Of a stretch of 37,051 bases of DNA, positions 24,888-35,472 are shown piece after piece (the stretch's first letter is position 1; the number at the start of each line of letters is the position of its first letter). Source of the DNA: Chloroflexota bacterium (GTDB lineage Bacteria; Chloroflexota; Limnocylindria; Limnocylindrales; CSP1-4); assembly GCA_021789435.1 (NCBI GenBank), contig JAJYJO010000016.1:1-37051 (forward strand), written 5' to 3'. The notes under the pieces were generated by a model. The model saw only the letters and a list, made by a program, of their open reading frames with translations. It did not search any database and was not told the origin of the DNA. Both the position numbers and the translations under genes were made by a program.

Positions 24888-26198
24888 ATGGCCAGCCCGA
24901 TCCTGATGCCGAAGCCCGGCCAGATGACCGAGGAGTGCACGATCGTCGCCTGGCACAAGGCGGAGGGCGACCCGGTCCACCGGGGCGACGTCCTCTTCGA
25001 GATCGAGACCGACAAGGCCAACATGGACGTCGAGTCGTTCGACGACGGGGTGCTCCTCAAGCGCGTCGTCGAGGAGGGCCGAACGGTCCCGGTCAACACG
25101 GTCTGCGCCTGGGTGGGGGCGGCCGGCGAGGCGATCCCCGAGGCGCTCGCACCGATCCCGGCCGCGCCCTCCCCCACCCCGGCCGCGCCGCCTGCGGGGC
25201 CGGCCTTCGGAGCCGCGCGGCCGGCCGCTTCGGCACTCGCCACCGCGGCAACGGCGACGGCGCCCGCCCGGACCAGGGCGGACGATGGCGCCGCCCGACT
25301 GCGGATCAGCCCCCGGGCCGGCCGCCTGGCCGCCGAGGCCGGCCTGGACCCCCGCTCGATCGTCGGGACGGGCCCGGACGGCCGGATCGTCGAGCGCGAC
25401 GTCCGGTCCGCCGTCGCCGGGACCGCTGCCACGCAGCCCGCGGTCGCGCCGGCCGCCGGCGCCGGCCCGCTCCCCGTCGGCCCGCTCCCCGTCGGCCCGG
25501 TCGAGGGCGAGGAGCCCCCGCGGCCGCTGTCGCGGATGCGGCGCGTGATCGCCGACCGGCTCACCCGCAGCTGGCAGACGACGCCCCACTTCACGGTCAC
25601 CGTGGCGATCGACGTGACCCGCCTCCTCGCCCTGCGCGCGGAGCTCAAGGCGGCAGGCGCGAACCTGACCGTGACCGACTTTGTGCTGGCCGCCACCGCC
25701 CAGACGCTCGCCGAGTTTCCGGACGTCAACTCGCGCACGGACGGCGTCTCGGTCTGGCCGCGCCGCCGCGTCCACCTTGGCGTCGCCGTCTCGGTTCCCG
25801 CCGGCCTGGTCGTGCCGGTCATCCGGGACGCCGACCGGCTGTCGCTCGGCGAGCTCCACGACCGGGCCGCCGCCCTCGCCGAGGCGGGCCGCGAGGGAAC
25901 CCTCGCGGTCGACGACATGACCGGCAGCACCTTCACCGTCTCGAACCTGGGGATGTTCGGGGTCGAAGAGTTCAGCGCGATCATCAATCCGGGTGAGGCC
26001 GCCATCCTAGCCGTCTCGAGCGCCCTCCCCACGCCGGTGGCGGTCGAGGACGGGCTGGCGGTCCGGACGATCATGCGGCTGACCCTCGCCGCCGACCACC
26101 GGATCGTGGACGGTGAGACGGGGGCCCGCTTCCTCAACGCGCTGCGCCGTCGCCTGGAGGACGCGGCCGCCTTCCGCCGGGAGATCGCCACCTCCTGA
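24888..26198 (+). CDS. 2-oxoacid dehydrogenase E2 (lipoyl acyltransferase)
   Basis: A 436-residue E2 with one lipoyl domain (residues 1-80) whose lipoylated Lys43 is in IETDKANMD. A long Ala/Pro/Thr linker follows, then a peripheral subunit-binding domain (RISPRAGRLAAEAGLDPRSI, then GTGPDGRIVERDV), a second linker containing a duplicated GPLPV unit, and the catalytic domain. The catalytic domain carries TFTVSNLGMFGV and the active-site motif LAADHRIVDG. It transfers the acyl group from the E1-generated intermediate to CoA. ATG at 24888 is chosen because it starts exactly at the lipoyl domain and has a GAGG upstream. Probably cotranscribed with the fused E1 despite the intervening hairpin. Confidence 0.94.
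   Translation: MASPILMPKPGQMTEECTIVAWHKAEGDPVHRGDVLFEIETDKANMDVESFDDGVLLKRVVEEGRTVPVNTVCAWVGAAGEAIPEALAPIPAAPSPTPAAPPAGPAFGAARPAASALATAATATAPARTRADDGAARLRISPRAGRLAAEAGLDPRSIVGTGPDGRIVERDVRSAVAGTAATQPAVAPAAGAGPLPVGPLPVGPVEGEEPPRPLSRMRRVIADRLTRSWQTTPHFTVTVAIDVTRLLALRAELKAAGANLTVTDFVLAATAQTLAEFPDVNSRTDGVSVWPRRRVHLGVAVSVPAGLVVPVIRDADRLSLGELHDRAAALAEAGREGTLAVDDMTGSTFTVSNLGMFGVEEFSAIINPGEAAILAVSSALPTPVAVEDGLAVRTIMRLTLAADHRIVDGETGARFLNALRRRLEDAAAFRREIATS
25464..25493 (+). repeat. 15-bp perfect tandem duplication in the E2 linker
   Basis: GGCCCGCTCCCCGTC occurs twice back to back, in frame, encoding GPLPV twice in the flexible linker before the catalytic domain. It is probably a slippage event with no effect on folding. 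Confidence 0.8.
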
Positions 26199-26401
26199 CG
26201 CGGCGCGGCCCGGCCGCCCCACCCGAAGGGGCAACAAGCGCGGCCCGAACGGCTGCCCGCGGCCTGCTTGTGCCGGGCGGTCGCCGTGACGAGCCTGAAG
26301 GGCCGGGGCGAGCAAAGTGCCGCCGAAGGTGGACCGAGCACCGGGCTGGGCCCCGGCGGCGCGGCGATGCGAACCGCCGGCGCCGGCCCAGGGAGAGCGG
26401 G

Positions 26402-27607
26402 ATGGATCGCAGTTCGCGCCTGGCCGAGGAGACGACGCGCCCGCGCGGGCCGGCGCTCGAGCCGGAGGCCCACCCCGGCGGAACTCCGGCCCTCGCGGCT
26501 CCGTGGGAGGCGATCGTCCGCCTCCAGCGCGAGGCCGGCAACGCGAGCGTCGCTGCCCTTCTCTCGGACCCCGAGATGTCACCCATCGCCGGCGTGGTCG
26601 GCCTCGGCGGCGGCGCCCCGCTCGACGCGCCGACCCGGGCGGAGATGGAATCCTCGTTCGGGGCCGACTTCTCCGACGTGCGCATCCATCACGATGACGC
26701 GGCGGCGACCTCCGCGAGGGCCGTCGGCGCACGGGCCTACACCGTCGGCTCCGAGATCGTGCTCGACGCGGGCGCGCACGATCGACGGACGATGGCCCAC
26801 GAACTGGCGCATGTCGTCCAGCAGCGCAGCGGCCCGGTCGAAGGCAGGCCCGGCCCGGGCGGCATCTCGGTCAGCGACCCGGACGATCGATTCGAGCGGG
26901 CGGCCGAGGAGACCGCCGACCGGGTCATTTCGGGGCGCCCGGCCATGGAGGCCGGCCCAGGAGGGCCGCCTGAAATGACCTCCGCCACGGTGTCGCCGGG
27001 GCCCCTGGTCGCGGCCCGGACGACCATCTCGCGCGACGCGTCCACCGGCGCCGTCTCGACCGACTCGGGAGTCGGGCAGGGGCACGGCACCCAGACGGCC
27101 ATGCCGGGCACCACCGAGCTCTCCACGACGGAGCGGCTGATGATCGAGGCGGCTCTCGCCGCCGGGGCGGTCTCGGGGATGGGCCTGATGCTGATCGCCG
27201 CCCGGGGCCTCGCGAGCGTCGCCGGAGTCTGCGTCACCGTCGGCATCGGGGGTGGTCTGGCGGCGGGGGTCGGGCTCGGCGGGGGGTTCGGTCTCTGGTT
27301 CGGCCCCGGCGGCGAGATGGGTGCCTATGGATCGGTGGAGGGCAAGGCCGGGCTCCTGCTCGGGGCCTCCGGGACGGTGCAGGTGGGCGTGCTGAAGAAG
27401 GTCTCGATGCTCAGCGGATGCTGCGCGATGGCCGGCGCCGACGGGGGCGAGGTGGTCGTCGGTGGCGCTGCGGCCATCCTCTCGTGCATCGACCTCGGGC
27501 CGGTCGTCTTCGAAGGGATCCTCGCGGAGGCCGGGGTGGGAGTCGGCATCCCCTTCGAGCTCTACGTGGCCACCCAGCAGACCTGGGCCTCGAAGGGCGT
27601 CCGCTGA
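26402..27607 (+). CDS. DUF4157 (eCIS core domain) protein with unknown C-terminal domain
   Basis: A 401-residue protein. The N-terminal part has LQREAGNASVAALL (about residues 41-54), a motif that often precedes DUF4157. The DUF4157 domain itself spans about 76-142: FGADFSDVRIHHD, ARAYTVGSEIVL and the metalloprotease-like HELAHVVQQR (His133, Glu134, His137). It is followed by ERAAEETADRV (165-175). The C-terminal half is unrecognised: a long hydrophobic, small-residue-rich segment (about 246-300, many GxxxG-like spacings), then a glycine-rich region with a CC pair near 340. DUF4157 domains are found on proteins associated with extracellular contractile injection systems, but no injection-system structural gene is in the window. 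ATG at 26402 has AGGGAG nine bases upstream. A secreted or injected effector is a hypothesis only. The gap before it (26199-26401) shows no gene. Confidence 0.75.
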   Translation: MDRSSRLAEETTRPRGPALEPEAHPGGTPALAAPWEAIVRLQREAGNASVAALLSDPEMSPIAGVVGLGGGAPLDAPTRAEMESSFGADFSDVRIHHDDAAATSARAVGARAYTVGSEIVLDAGAHDRRTMAHELAHVVQQRSGPVEGRPGPGGISVSDPDDRFERAAEETADRVISGRPAMEAGPGGPPEMTSATVSPGPLVAARTTISRDASTGAVSTDSGVGQGHGTQTAMPGTTELSTTERLMIEAALAAGAVSGMGLMLIAARGLASVAGVCVTVGIGGGLAAGVGLGGGFGLWFGPGGEMGAYGSVEGKAGLLLGASGTVQVGVLKKVSMLSGCCAMAGADGGEVVVGGAAAILSCIDLGPVVFEGILAEAGVGVGIPFELYVATQQTWASKGVR

Positions 27608-27801
27608 CGACACCCGGCTCGCCCGACGCTGTCCTGATCGGGCCGCCTCGGGTCCGGCGCCCAGCCCGCGCGGGATGGCGGAGGCGTGACGCGACGCCGC
27701 GCAGGAGCGACTCAGGCGCCGCTCAGCCCGAAGTTGCCGATGGACCGGGTGACGTCGGCAGGGCCCCTGGGCCACCGAATGCACTCCGCCCCCAGATCGC
27801 G

Positions 27802-27807
27802 TAGCGT
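27802..27807 (+). promoter_or_regulatory. -10-like hexamer (TAGCGT) before the AraC gene
   Basis: TAGCGT, six bases, then GTG at 27814, with no Shine-Dalgarno sequence between. This fits leaderless transcription. The 200 bases upstream (27608-27801) hold no convincing gene. Confidence 0.4.
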
Positions 27808-27813
27808 TCCGCC

Positions 27814-28203
27814 GTGGGCCGCCAAGTCGAGGATCTGAACCGGCGCCTCCTGCGCGCTCGCGACGCCATGGACCGCGCCTACGCCGAGCCGCTCGACGTC
27901 CGTTCCTTGGCCGCGGTGGCCCATCTCTCCGAGGCGCACTTCATCCGCAGCTTCCGCGCCGTCTTCGGCGAGACGCCGCACCGCTACCTGCAGCGGCGGC
28001 GGGTGGAGCGCTCGATGTTTCTGCTGCGCGAGACGGAGCGCAGCGTCACCGACATCTGCCTCGACGTCGGCTTCACCAGCCTGGGGACCTTCAGCCGCAC
28101 GTTCCGGGAGACCGTCGGCGAGGCGCCGTCGGGCTACCGCCGGGGGCACGGACCGATGGTGGCGCCCAACTGCTTCCAGCTGGCGGCTACGCGGCCCTGG
28201 TGA
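27814..28203 (+). CDS. small AraC family transcriptional regulator
   Basis: A 129-residue protein consisting almost entirely of an AraC-type double HTH. The first helix-turn-helix is in LDVRSLAAVAHLSEAHFIRSFRAVFGETPHRYL, and the second in RSVTDICLDVGFTSLGTFSRTFRETVGEAPSGYR, with the conserved P..Y...R.. ends of each half. There is no room for a ligand-binding domain, so any sensing must occur otherwise. Small AraC proteins of this type often precede glyoxalase/VOC genes, as here (VOC gene 103 bases downstream). It probably activates the VOC-DUF1801-UvrA unit. The GTG is the only start before the HTH and is supported by the -10-like hexamer. Confidence 0.9.
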   Translation: MGRQVEDLNRRLLRARDAMDRAYAEPLDVRSLAAVAHLSEAHFIRSFRAVFGETPHRYLQRRRVERSMFLLRETERSVTDICLDVGFTSLGTFSRTFRETVGEAPSGYRRGHGPMVAPNCFQLAATRPW

Positions 28204-28225
28204 CGGCGGGGCAGGGACGCGATCG

Positions 28226-28267
28226 AGCAGTTTTGGAGAAGCCACAGCGAGAGCGGCTCCCTAGCAT
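28226..28267 (+). promoter_or_regulatory. candidate activated promoter of the VOC-DUF1801-UvrA unit
   Basis: A -10-like TAGCAT (28262-28267) lacks a good -35. Instead an AT-richer block, AGCAGTTTTGGAGAAGCC (28226-28243), covers and precedes the -35 position, a plausible binding site for the AraC protein encoded just upstream. The VOC gene has AAAGGAG at 28293-28299. Confidence 0.35.
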
Positions 28268-28306
28268 CAGGGTCCTTCCCATGACACTGGGTAAAGGAGA
28301 GCATCG

Positions 28307-28738
28307 ATGATCACGAAGTTGAACGTCACCGCGCTCAAAGTCCTGGACCAGGACGAGGCCCTCGACTTCTACGTCAACAAGCTCGGGTTGGAGGTGGCCC
28401 AGGACTTCCAGCAGGGTCCCGTCCGCTGGCTGACGGTGCGCGTTCCGGGCGACCCCAGCACGGAGATCTACCTGGAACGGCCCGCCCCGCCCGCGTACGA
28501 TGACGCCACCGCCGGGCAGGTTCGCGAGCTGATCGCAAAGGGCGCAATCGGCTGGGTCGCCTTCCAGACGGATGACGTCCGGGATCTGTACGAGACGCTC
28601 AAGGCGCGGGGCGTCACCGACTTCACCCAGGAGCCGACCGATCACTTCTACGGCACCGACATGGGCGTTCGCGACCCCTTCGGCAACGGCATCCGGATCC
28701 TGCAGCCGGCGAAGGTCGCCCAGGAAGCGACCGCCTGA
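28307..28738 (+). CDS. VOC (glyoxalase/bleomycin-resistance fold) protein
   Basis: A 143-residue single-domain vicinal-oxygen-chelate protein. It shows the paired beta-alpha-beta-beta-beta units: N-terminal VTALKVLDQDEALDFYVNKLG, the strand pair WLTVRVPGD and TEIYLE, and second-half GWVAFQTDDVRDLYETLKARG ending with the family VRDPFGNGIRIL. Glu and His/Gln positions that would hold a metal are partly present (E in TEIYLE, Q in IRILQ). Members include glyoxalase I, dioxygenases and antibiotic-binding proteins, so the substrate is unknown. ATG has AAAGGAG seven bases upstream. It opens a tight cluster with the DUF1801 and UvrA-like genes. Confidence 0.9.
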   Translation: MITKLNVTALKVLDQDEALDFYVNKLGLEVAQDFQQGPVRWLTVRVPGDPSTEIYLERPAPPAYDDATAGQVRELIAKGAIGWVAFQTDDVRDLYETLKARGVTDFTQEPTDHFYGTDMGVRDPFGNGIRILQPAKVAQEATA

Positions 28739-28762
28739 CGGATGCCTGAAAGGAACCACCCG

Positions 28763-29239
28763 ATGACCGACACGAAGCCCACCACCAAGCGCACGAGCGA
28801 GACCCGCGCCTCCGCCAGCGTCTGGTCGAAGGAAGAGCGAGCCGCGATCCAGGAGTACGCCCGCGAGCGGAAGCGCTCCGCTCGTCGCGACCCCGCCGCG
28901 GAACGGACAGCGGGCGAGCAGGACGTGCTCGCCAAGATCGCCGGACTGCCGGATCACGATCGCTCCATCGCCAGCCGACTCCACGCGGTCATCATGGCCG
29001 CCGATCCCGAGCTCTGGCCGAGAACCTGGTACGGGAGCCCCGCGTATTACCGGAACGGCAACCTCATCTGCTTCTTCCAGGAGACGGCGAAGTTCAAGAC
29101 GAGGTACATCTCGCTGGGCTTCAGCGACAAGGCGCACCTCGACGACGGCACCATGTGGCCGGTGAGCTACGCGCTGATGGAGTTGACCCCGGCCGACGAG
29201 GAGCGCATCGCCGCGCTGGTGAAGAAGGCGGTGAGCTGA
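28763..29239 (+). CDS. YdhG/DUF1801 family protein
   Basis: A 158-residue protein. The first 60 residues are charged and probably helical (KEERAAIQEYARERKR). The rest is a YdhG/DUF1801-type domain: LAKIAGLPDHDRSIASRLHAVI, then PELWPRTWYGSPAYYRNGNLICFFQ and KTRYISLGFSDKAHLDDGTMWP. The GxPaY pattern and aromatic strand order are typical. The biochemical function of the family is unknown. ATG at 28763 has GAAAGGA eight bases upstream; an earlier in-frame ATG at 28742 has no such site. It starts 24 bases after the VOC stop and ends 29 bases before the UvrA-like gene, so all three are likely cotranscribed. Confidence 0.87.
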   Translation: MTDTKPTTKRTSETRASASVWSKEERAAIQEYARERKRSARRDPAAERTAGEQDVLAKIAGLPDHDRSIASRLHAVIMAADPELWPRTWYGSPAYYRNGNLICFFQETAKFKTRYISLGFSDKAHLDDGTMWPVSYALMELTPADEERIAALVKKAVS

Positions 29240-29268
29240 AGGTCGCGCTCGCCACCGGTCCCCGCCCG

Positions 29269-31632
<2,364 letters not shown>

Positions 31633-31633
31633 T

Positions 31634-31654
31634 CTCGCTCGCGACGAGAGCGAG
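31634..31654 (+). terminator. hairpin after the UvrA-like gene
   Basis: CTCGCTC, 7-base loop, GAGCGAG, two bases after the stop codon. It is a perfect 7-bp stem without a T-tract, plausibly marking the end of the VOC-DUF1801-UvrA transcript. Confidence 0.4.
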
Positions 31655-31713
31655 GACCCGGTACTGACCCAACGTGAGGCTGGTGTCCGCGACCTGAGCC
31701 GCGACAGGCGGCC

Positions 31714-31719
31714 TATGAT
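31714..31719 (+). promoter_or_regulatory. candidate -10 (TATGAT) for the lipoprotein gene
   Basis: TATGAT in otherwise GC-rich intergenic DNA, about 110 bases before the lipoprotein ATG. No clear -35 was seen. Confidence 0.3.
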
Positions 31720-31826
31720 CGCTGCGGCCCGGGGACGGCAGGGTGGAACCACCCTCGTCTGACAGGCAAGAGCGGGAGCTCCGAAGCTGGCCCGGCCGTC
31801 GGGAGAGGGATGGGGAGCTCGGTCGA

Positions 31827-32861
31827 ATGAAGGGCGGACCGTTCTTTCTGGCACTCCTCGTGAGCGCGGTCGCCGGCTGCGGTGGCGCGCTTGGCGGCGC
31901 CCCGACGGCAAGCGTCGCTCCGTCCAGCCACGGTGTCGTGGCGTCCGGCCCGACCGGGCTCGCGTCAGTCCCCGCCGCCAGCGGCGCGACGATCAGCGGT
32001 CGCTACGCGGACGGCCTGCCGCGAGCTATCGGTGGCGCGCCGGTCCTGCGCGGTGCAGCGGCGCTCGCTCACGCGCAGGCCGTCACCGACGACACGCCGT
32101 TCCTGATCGGCGGCTGGGTAACCTACCTTCCCGGGGAGCGCTTCTGTCCGCTTCGAGCGGCGGACGACACGTCCTGGCTCCACGATTGCGTGAAAGCGCA
32201 GCTCGGCGACGTGGCCGGCGGCGAAGATCCGGCACTCGCCGGGGCCGTTACCTTCCGGTTCGCGCTCGCCGGGCTCACCAGCGGCCCGGTCGTGGCGAGC
32301 GTCGAGGTCCACGACCCACGCGCCGGCGAGTGCGGCAGCGCGGCCGCCGCGTGCGGTCGGCTCATGGTCGTCGAGCGGATCGTCTGGTCCGGCGACGAGG
32401 CCACCGACCCGCGCCCTCTCTCTGCCGACGCGGTGCAGCGCGTGCTTCAGGAGGTCCAGGGCACCCCCGACCTCACGCCGTTCGGTCCGGACTCCACGAT
32501 GGTCGGCTGCGGAGGACAGGATCTGCCTGCAGCCCGGCTCTACCTGGTTCCGGTCGAGTGGGACCGGGTGCCCGCCGTCATCCTGGTCGAGGTCGAACCG
32601 TCGGTCGCTGCCCGCGCGCGTGTCCTGCCACTCGAGCCGGGTCCAGCCGCTGCCCTCGGTCCGGCAGCCCTCCTCTGCACCAGCTTCAGCAGCACGCCGG
32701 CCTCCTCATCGGCGGACGAATACCGCTGGTTGGCCCTCGAGAACGTCGTCCTGTTGGTTCACACTCATCACAGCCCGACCGCGGCCGATCGCGCATTCCT
32801 GGATCGGCTCGCGACCGCGCTCGAGCGGGCGGCGTCAGCGCGAACCTCCACTCAACTCTGA
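31827..32861 (+). CDS. predicted lipoprotein of unknown function
   Basis: A 344-residue exported protein. ATG at 31827 begins a lipoprotein signal peptide (MKGGPFFLALLVSAVAG) with lipobox VAGC (Cys18), and GGAG lies nine bases upstream; an earlier in-frame GTG at 31743 would bury the signal. A Ser/Pro/Gly-rich linker of about 50 residues follows. The mature part contains several Cys (near CPLRAADDTSWLHDC, ECGSAAAACG and MVGCGGQ) that could form disulfides outside the membrane. There is no recognised domain. It ends with helical, Ala-rich sequence. Surface attachment is well supported; the role is unknown. Confidence 0.8.
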   Translation: MKGGPFFLALLVSAVAGCGGALGGAPTASVAPSSHGVVASGPTGLASVPAASGATISGRYADGLPRAIGGAPVLRGAAALAHAQAVTDDTPFLIGGWVTYLPGERFCPLRAADDTSWLHDCVKAQLGDVAGGEDPALAGAVTFRFALAGLTSGPVVASVEVHDPRAGECGSAAAACGRLMVVERIVWSGDEATDPRPLSADAVQRVLQEVQGTPDLTPFGPDSTMVGCGGQDLPAARLYLVPVEWDRVPAVILVEVEPSVAARARVLPLEPGPAAALGPAALLCTSFSSTPASSSADEYRWLALENVVLLVHTHHSPTAADRAFLDRLATALERAASARTSTQL

Positions 32862-33041
32862 CGAGAGCCCCTGGTCGCTGGTAAGCGCGCCTGCGCCTGC
32901 ACTGTCGCTGGCCCGACACCCCGCTTGTCGCCCCCTTGGCTTTCGGCCCCCGCCACCACACCTACCCTCGGCCCAGGGCCGAAGTCCTTCCGGCCCGTGG
33001 GCTGCCGGGCATCGAGTGCCCCGACGGCCGGGGAGGTGACC

Positions 33042-34181
33042 ATGAGCACGGCGACCTGGGGCCGGCGAGGCGCCGGCCTCGTCCTGGCCTCAGTCCTGGC
33101 GCTCGTCCTGTCTGGTTGCGGAGCGGGCGCCGCTGCGACGCCGAGCCCGACGCCGAAGCTGACCCCGCCACCGACCGCGTCACCGACGCCGACGCCCGAC
33201 GTCGCGGCGGCCGTGATCGCCAGGCTGACGTCGATGACCTCCGCGCAGATGACGGTGACCGGCGAACTGAAGGTCGGCACGCTCGCGGTCCCCATCGAGG
33301 GACGCTACGACGTCAGCGGCGCGGACCAGTACTCGACCATGACCATGACCATCAACGGTCAGAAACAGACGACCGAAGAGACCACCGTCGGCGGCACCAC
33401 CTACAAGCGGACCAACGACGGCGCCTGGTACGAGCAGCCGAAGACGGCCGACACGTCGTTCTCTGTCACGGCGGCGATTCGCGGTGCGACCGACGTCGGC
33501 GTCGTAACCAGGGGCGGGCGGCAGCTCCACCACCTGACGCCGACCGGCGCCGCGATCGAACCGACGACGATCGGCATCGATGGGAGCGGAACGGTGAAGG
33601 TCGACCTGTACGCCGAGGCGGACGGAACGCCGGCCATCCTGTCGATGACCGTCGACGTCACGGAGGGTGCCGGGTCGGCGGCAACGCACGTCTCGGGAAC
33701 CATGGACTTCACCTTCGTCCAGGGCGCGACCCCCACGGTCGCGGCGCCGGAGCCGGTCTTCGTGATGTACGCGTCTCCGAAGGGGTGGTCGGTCGGCCAT
33801 CCGAAGGACTGGGACGTCACGCCGGGCGACGCCATGACGGCGATCGACGGGCCGGACGGTGAGTCGCTGGCTGTTGGCCTGCTGCCGAAGGGGTCCGAGA
33901 CCCTCACCAGCGCGGCGGCCGGCTACGTCTCGACACTCAGGTCCGAGGGCGGGGCCACGATCACATCGAACAAGGCCGTTACGGTCGGCGGCGAGCCGGC
34001 GAGGCTCGTGGCGTACGAGTACATGCTGGAAGACTCCGTTGCCTATGCAGGGCTCACCATCCTGACCATCCGCGGCGCGACGTGCTACATCGTCCAGCTC
34101 GAGGCCCCGTCGGGATCGGCGGCCGCCGGCGGGACGATGGCCCTCTCGATCGTCGGCTCGTTCACGCTGCCGTCGAAGTAG
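33042..34181 (+). CDS. LppX/LprG-like lipoprotein with C-terminal PsbP/DUF1795-like domain
   Basis: A 379-residue lipoprotein. The signal peptide ends at lipobox LSGC (Cys26), followed by a Pro/Thr-rich linker. Residues of about 55-240 resemble LppX/LprAFG or LolA-like half-barrels: SMTSAQMTVTGELKVG, a YSTMTMTINGQ strand, then GGTTYKRTNDGAWYEQP. Residues of about 250-379 resemble a PsbP/DUF1795-type domain: YASPKGWSVGHPKDWDV, then a sheet and a final helix-strand pair. LppX/LprG proteins carry lipids in actinobacterial envelopes; a similar role here is inference. ATG at 33042 has GGAGG five bases upstream, a clear ribosome site. It is 180 bases after the other lipoprotein gene. Confidence 0.78.
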   Translation: MSTATWGRRGAGLVLASVLALVLSGCGAGAAATPSPTPKLTPPPTASPTPTPDVAAAVIARLTSMTSAQMTVTGELKVGTLAVPIEGRYDVSGADQYSTMTMTINGQKQTTEETTVGGTTYKRTNDGAWYEQPKTADTSFSVTAAIRGATDVGVVTRGGRQLHHLTPTGAAIEPTTIGIDGSGTVKVDLYAEADGTPAILSMTVDVTEGAGSAATHVSGTMDFTFVQGATPTVAAPEPVFVMYASPKGWSVGHPKDWDVTPGDAMTAIDGPDGESLAVGLLPKGSETLTSAAAGYVSTLRSEGGATITSNKAVTVGGEPARLVAYEYMLEDSVAYAGLTILTIRGATCYIVQLEAPSGSAAAGGTMALSIVGSFTLPSK

Positions 34182-34316
34182 CGCGGCACGAGGCACGCCG
34201 CGGCCCAGGCCACAGGGCGAAGCACGCGGAGCCCGCCCTGCCCCGGGGCCGCGGCTTGGTCGAGGCACAGGATCGGCGCGTCTGACGGCAGCCGCGCTCG
34301 TCGTCAGCCAGCGTCC

Positions 34317-34511
34317 ATGCCGCTGTCGAGAGCCGCCTGGTTTGGTCGCGCGCCCTGCGCCGATCGCCCTATCCCGCGGATCCTCGCCCGCCTGTTCGGA
34401 CTGGCGCCCGACGCGACGGCGGACGACTTCGAGGCGGCGGCGCGGTGTCCGATTTTCCGGACGTGGTGCAAGTCGAAGCTGGGGGAGTCGACACCGCATC
34501 GTCCTACGTGA
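34317..34511 (+). other. possible gene fragment with coding-like codon use
   Basis: A 64-codon open frame from an ATG. The middle (about 34360-34440) has the strong G/C third-position bias of real genes here (ILARLFGLAPDATADDFEAA), but the end overlaps the sialidase-like frame and reads as noise. It may be the remnant of another gene joined to the sialidase fragment. No function is recognised. The stretch 34182-34316 before it shows nothing. Confidence 0.2.
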
Positions 34512-35113
34512 GCGCCGACCAGCTCGCCGGGGGCACGTACTCCGACGCTGTCCTGGCGCGCTGCGGCACCGATCGGCGTATGCAGAACGAGGCCACCCTG
34601 GCGATCGACCCGCGAAACCGCCCGGTCTGGGCGTCGGGTTCGAGTGACTACTGCACGGGGCCCACGGCAGGTGACGCCTGGGCGGGCTTCTATCGCAGCG
34701 CCGATGGCGGCGCCACCTGGGCCGACAGCCTGCTGCCGGGCTACAACGGCGACACCTCGTCGCAGGGGACGAGTTCGCCGCTGCACCAGATGGTCCTCGG
34801 CGGCGCCACCCCGCGGGCGATCCGGTGATGTCTTGGGACGGGCAGGGCGACCTCTTCTACATGGGCAAAAACTTCGACCGGGGCACCGAGAACGGCGTCT
34901 CAAGCGCCTTCAGGAACAACACCGGCGACGTCTGGGTGGCCACGTACGCCCCGGCCGACCGGTCGGACTCGAACACAGACGGATCCGTCTACGTGCGGAC
35001 CATGATCCTGGCCGCCAACACGTTCGGGCTGGGCTCGTTCAACGACAAGACCAACCTGATGGTCGACCCGGTCACTGGCTACGTGTACGCCTCCTGGTCC
35101 GAGTTCCGCGGCT
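34445..35113 (+). pseudogene. broken BNR/Asp-box sialidase-like exported protein
   Basis: Two successive frames encode adjacent parts of one protein. The first (34445-34828) has NEATLAIDPRNRPVWASGS and an Asp-box SADGGATW, then stops at 34826. The second frame, readable from about 34813, gives [18 protein letters not shown], then VYVRTMILA and [25 protein letters not shown], the expected continuation of sialidase/BNR-repeat propellers. A one-base indel near 34805-34815 explains this. Homology ends abruptly near 35113, before the remaining blades, and no signal peptide is present at the 5' end. It is therefore truncated at both ends as well as frameshifted. Sequencing error could explain the frameshift but not the truncations. 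Confidence 0.75.
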
Positions 35114-35184
35114 CAATGCATCCTCCCGTGATTCGATCGAGTCCTTCGGCGCCGTTCGATCCGGCTCGATCCGTCGCATGGAGA

Positions 35185-35391
35185 TCAGCGGCAGCCCAGG
35201 TCGCGGATCCGCCGCAGCACCGCACGCAGCGCGGCCTGATCGAGGTCGGCGGTCATGACCGTCTCGCCGCCGTCTTGCTCCGCCGCGACCGGACCGGCGA
35301 ACCAGTCCGACCACGCGGTGCCAAGGCCCCCTCGAACGCGGACCTCGTACCGGGCCGTGAGGCCGGACGGATCGCGCGGTTCGTTGGTCAT
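35185..35391 (-). CDS. small conserved-looking protein (68 aa), unknown function
   Basis: A 68-residue protein with a start ATG preceded by GGGAG at six bases. It reads [20 protein letters not shown], a variable strand, then a motif of [16 protein letters not shown]. Small proteins with an IRV.G.L...WS.WF.G...DQAAL...L..IRDLG pattern recur in Chloroflexota and actinobacterial genomes, from memory of the family rather than a search. They may be sensory or regulatory accessory proteins. It is antisense to the neighbouring frames of the decayed region and interrupts the distance between the sialidase remnant and the regulator remnant. Charged helical C-terminus; no membrane segment. Confidence 0.65.
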   Translation of the reverse strand: MTNEPRDPSGLTARYEVRVRGGLGTAWSDWFAGPVAAEQDGGETVMTADLDQAALRAVLRRIRDLGCR

Positions 35392-35472
35392 GGCGATCTC
35401 CCGTGCGCGTTCGGGCTGTCCCGAGCCCTCCGTGTTGCTGGCCCAAGCATCCGGTTCGGCCAAGAGCGCGTC

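Noticed and set aside
27712-28245. 177-codon minus-strand frame across the AraC gene
   Set aside because: It is antisense to a clear AraC protein; only its tail lies in the intergenic region and nothing is recognised.
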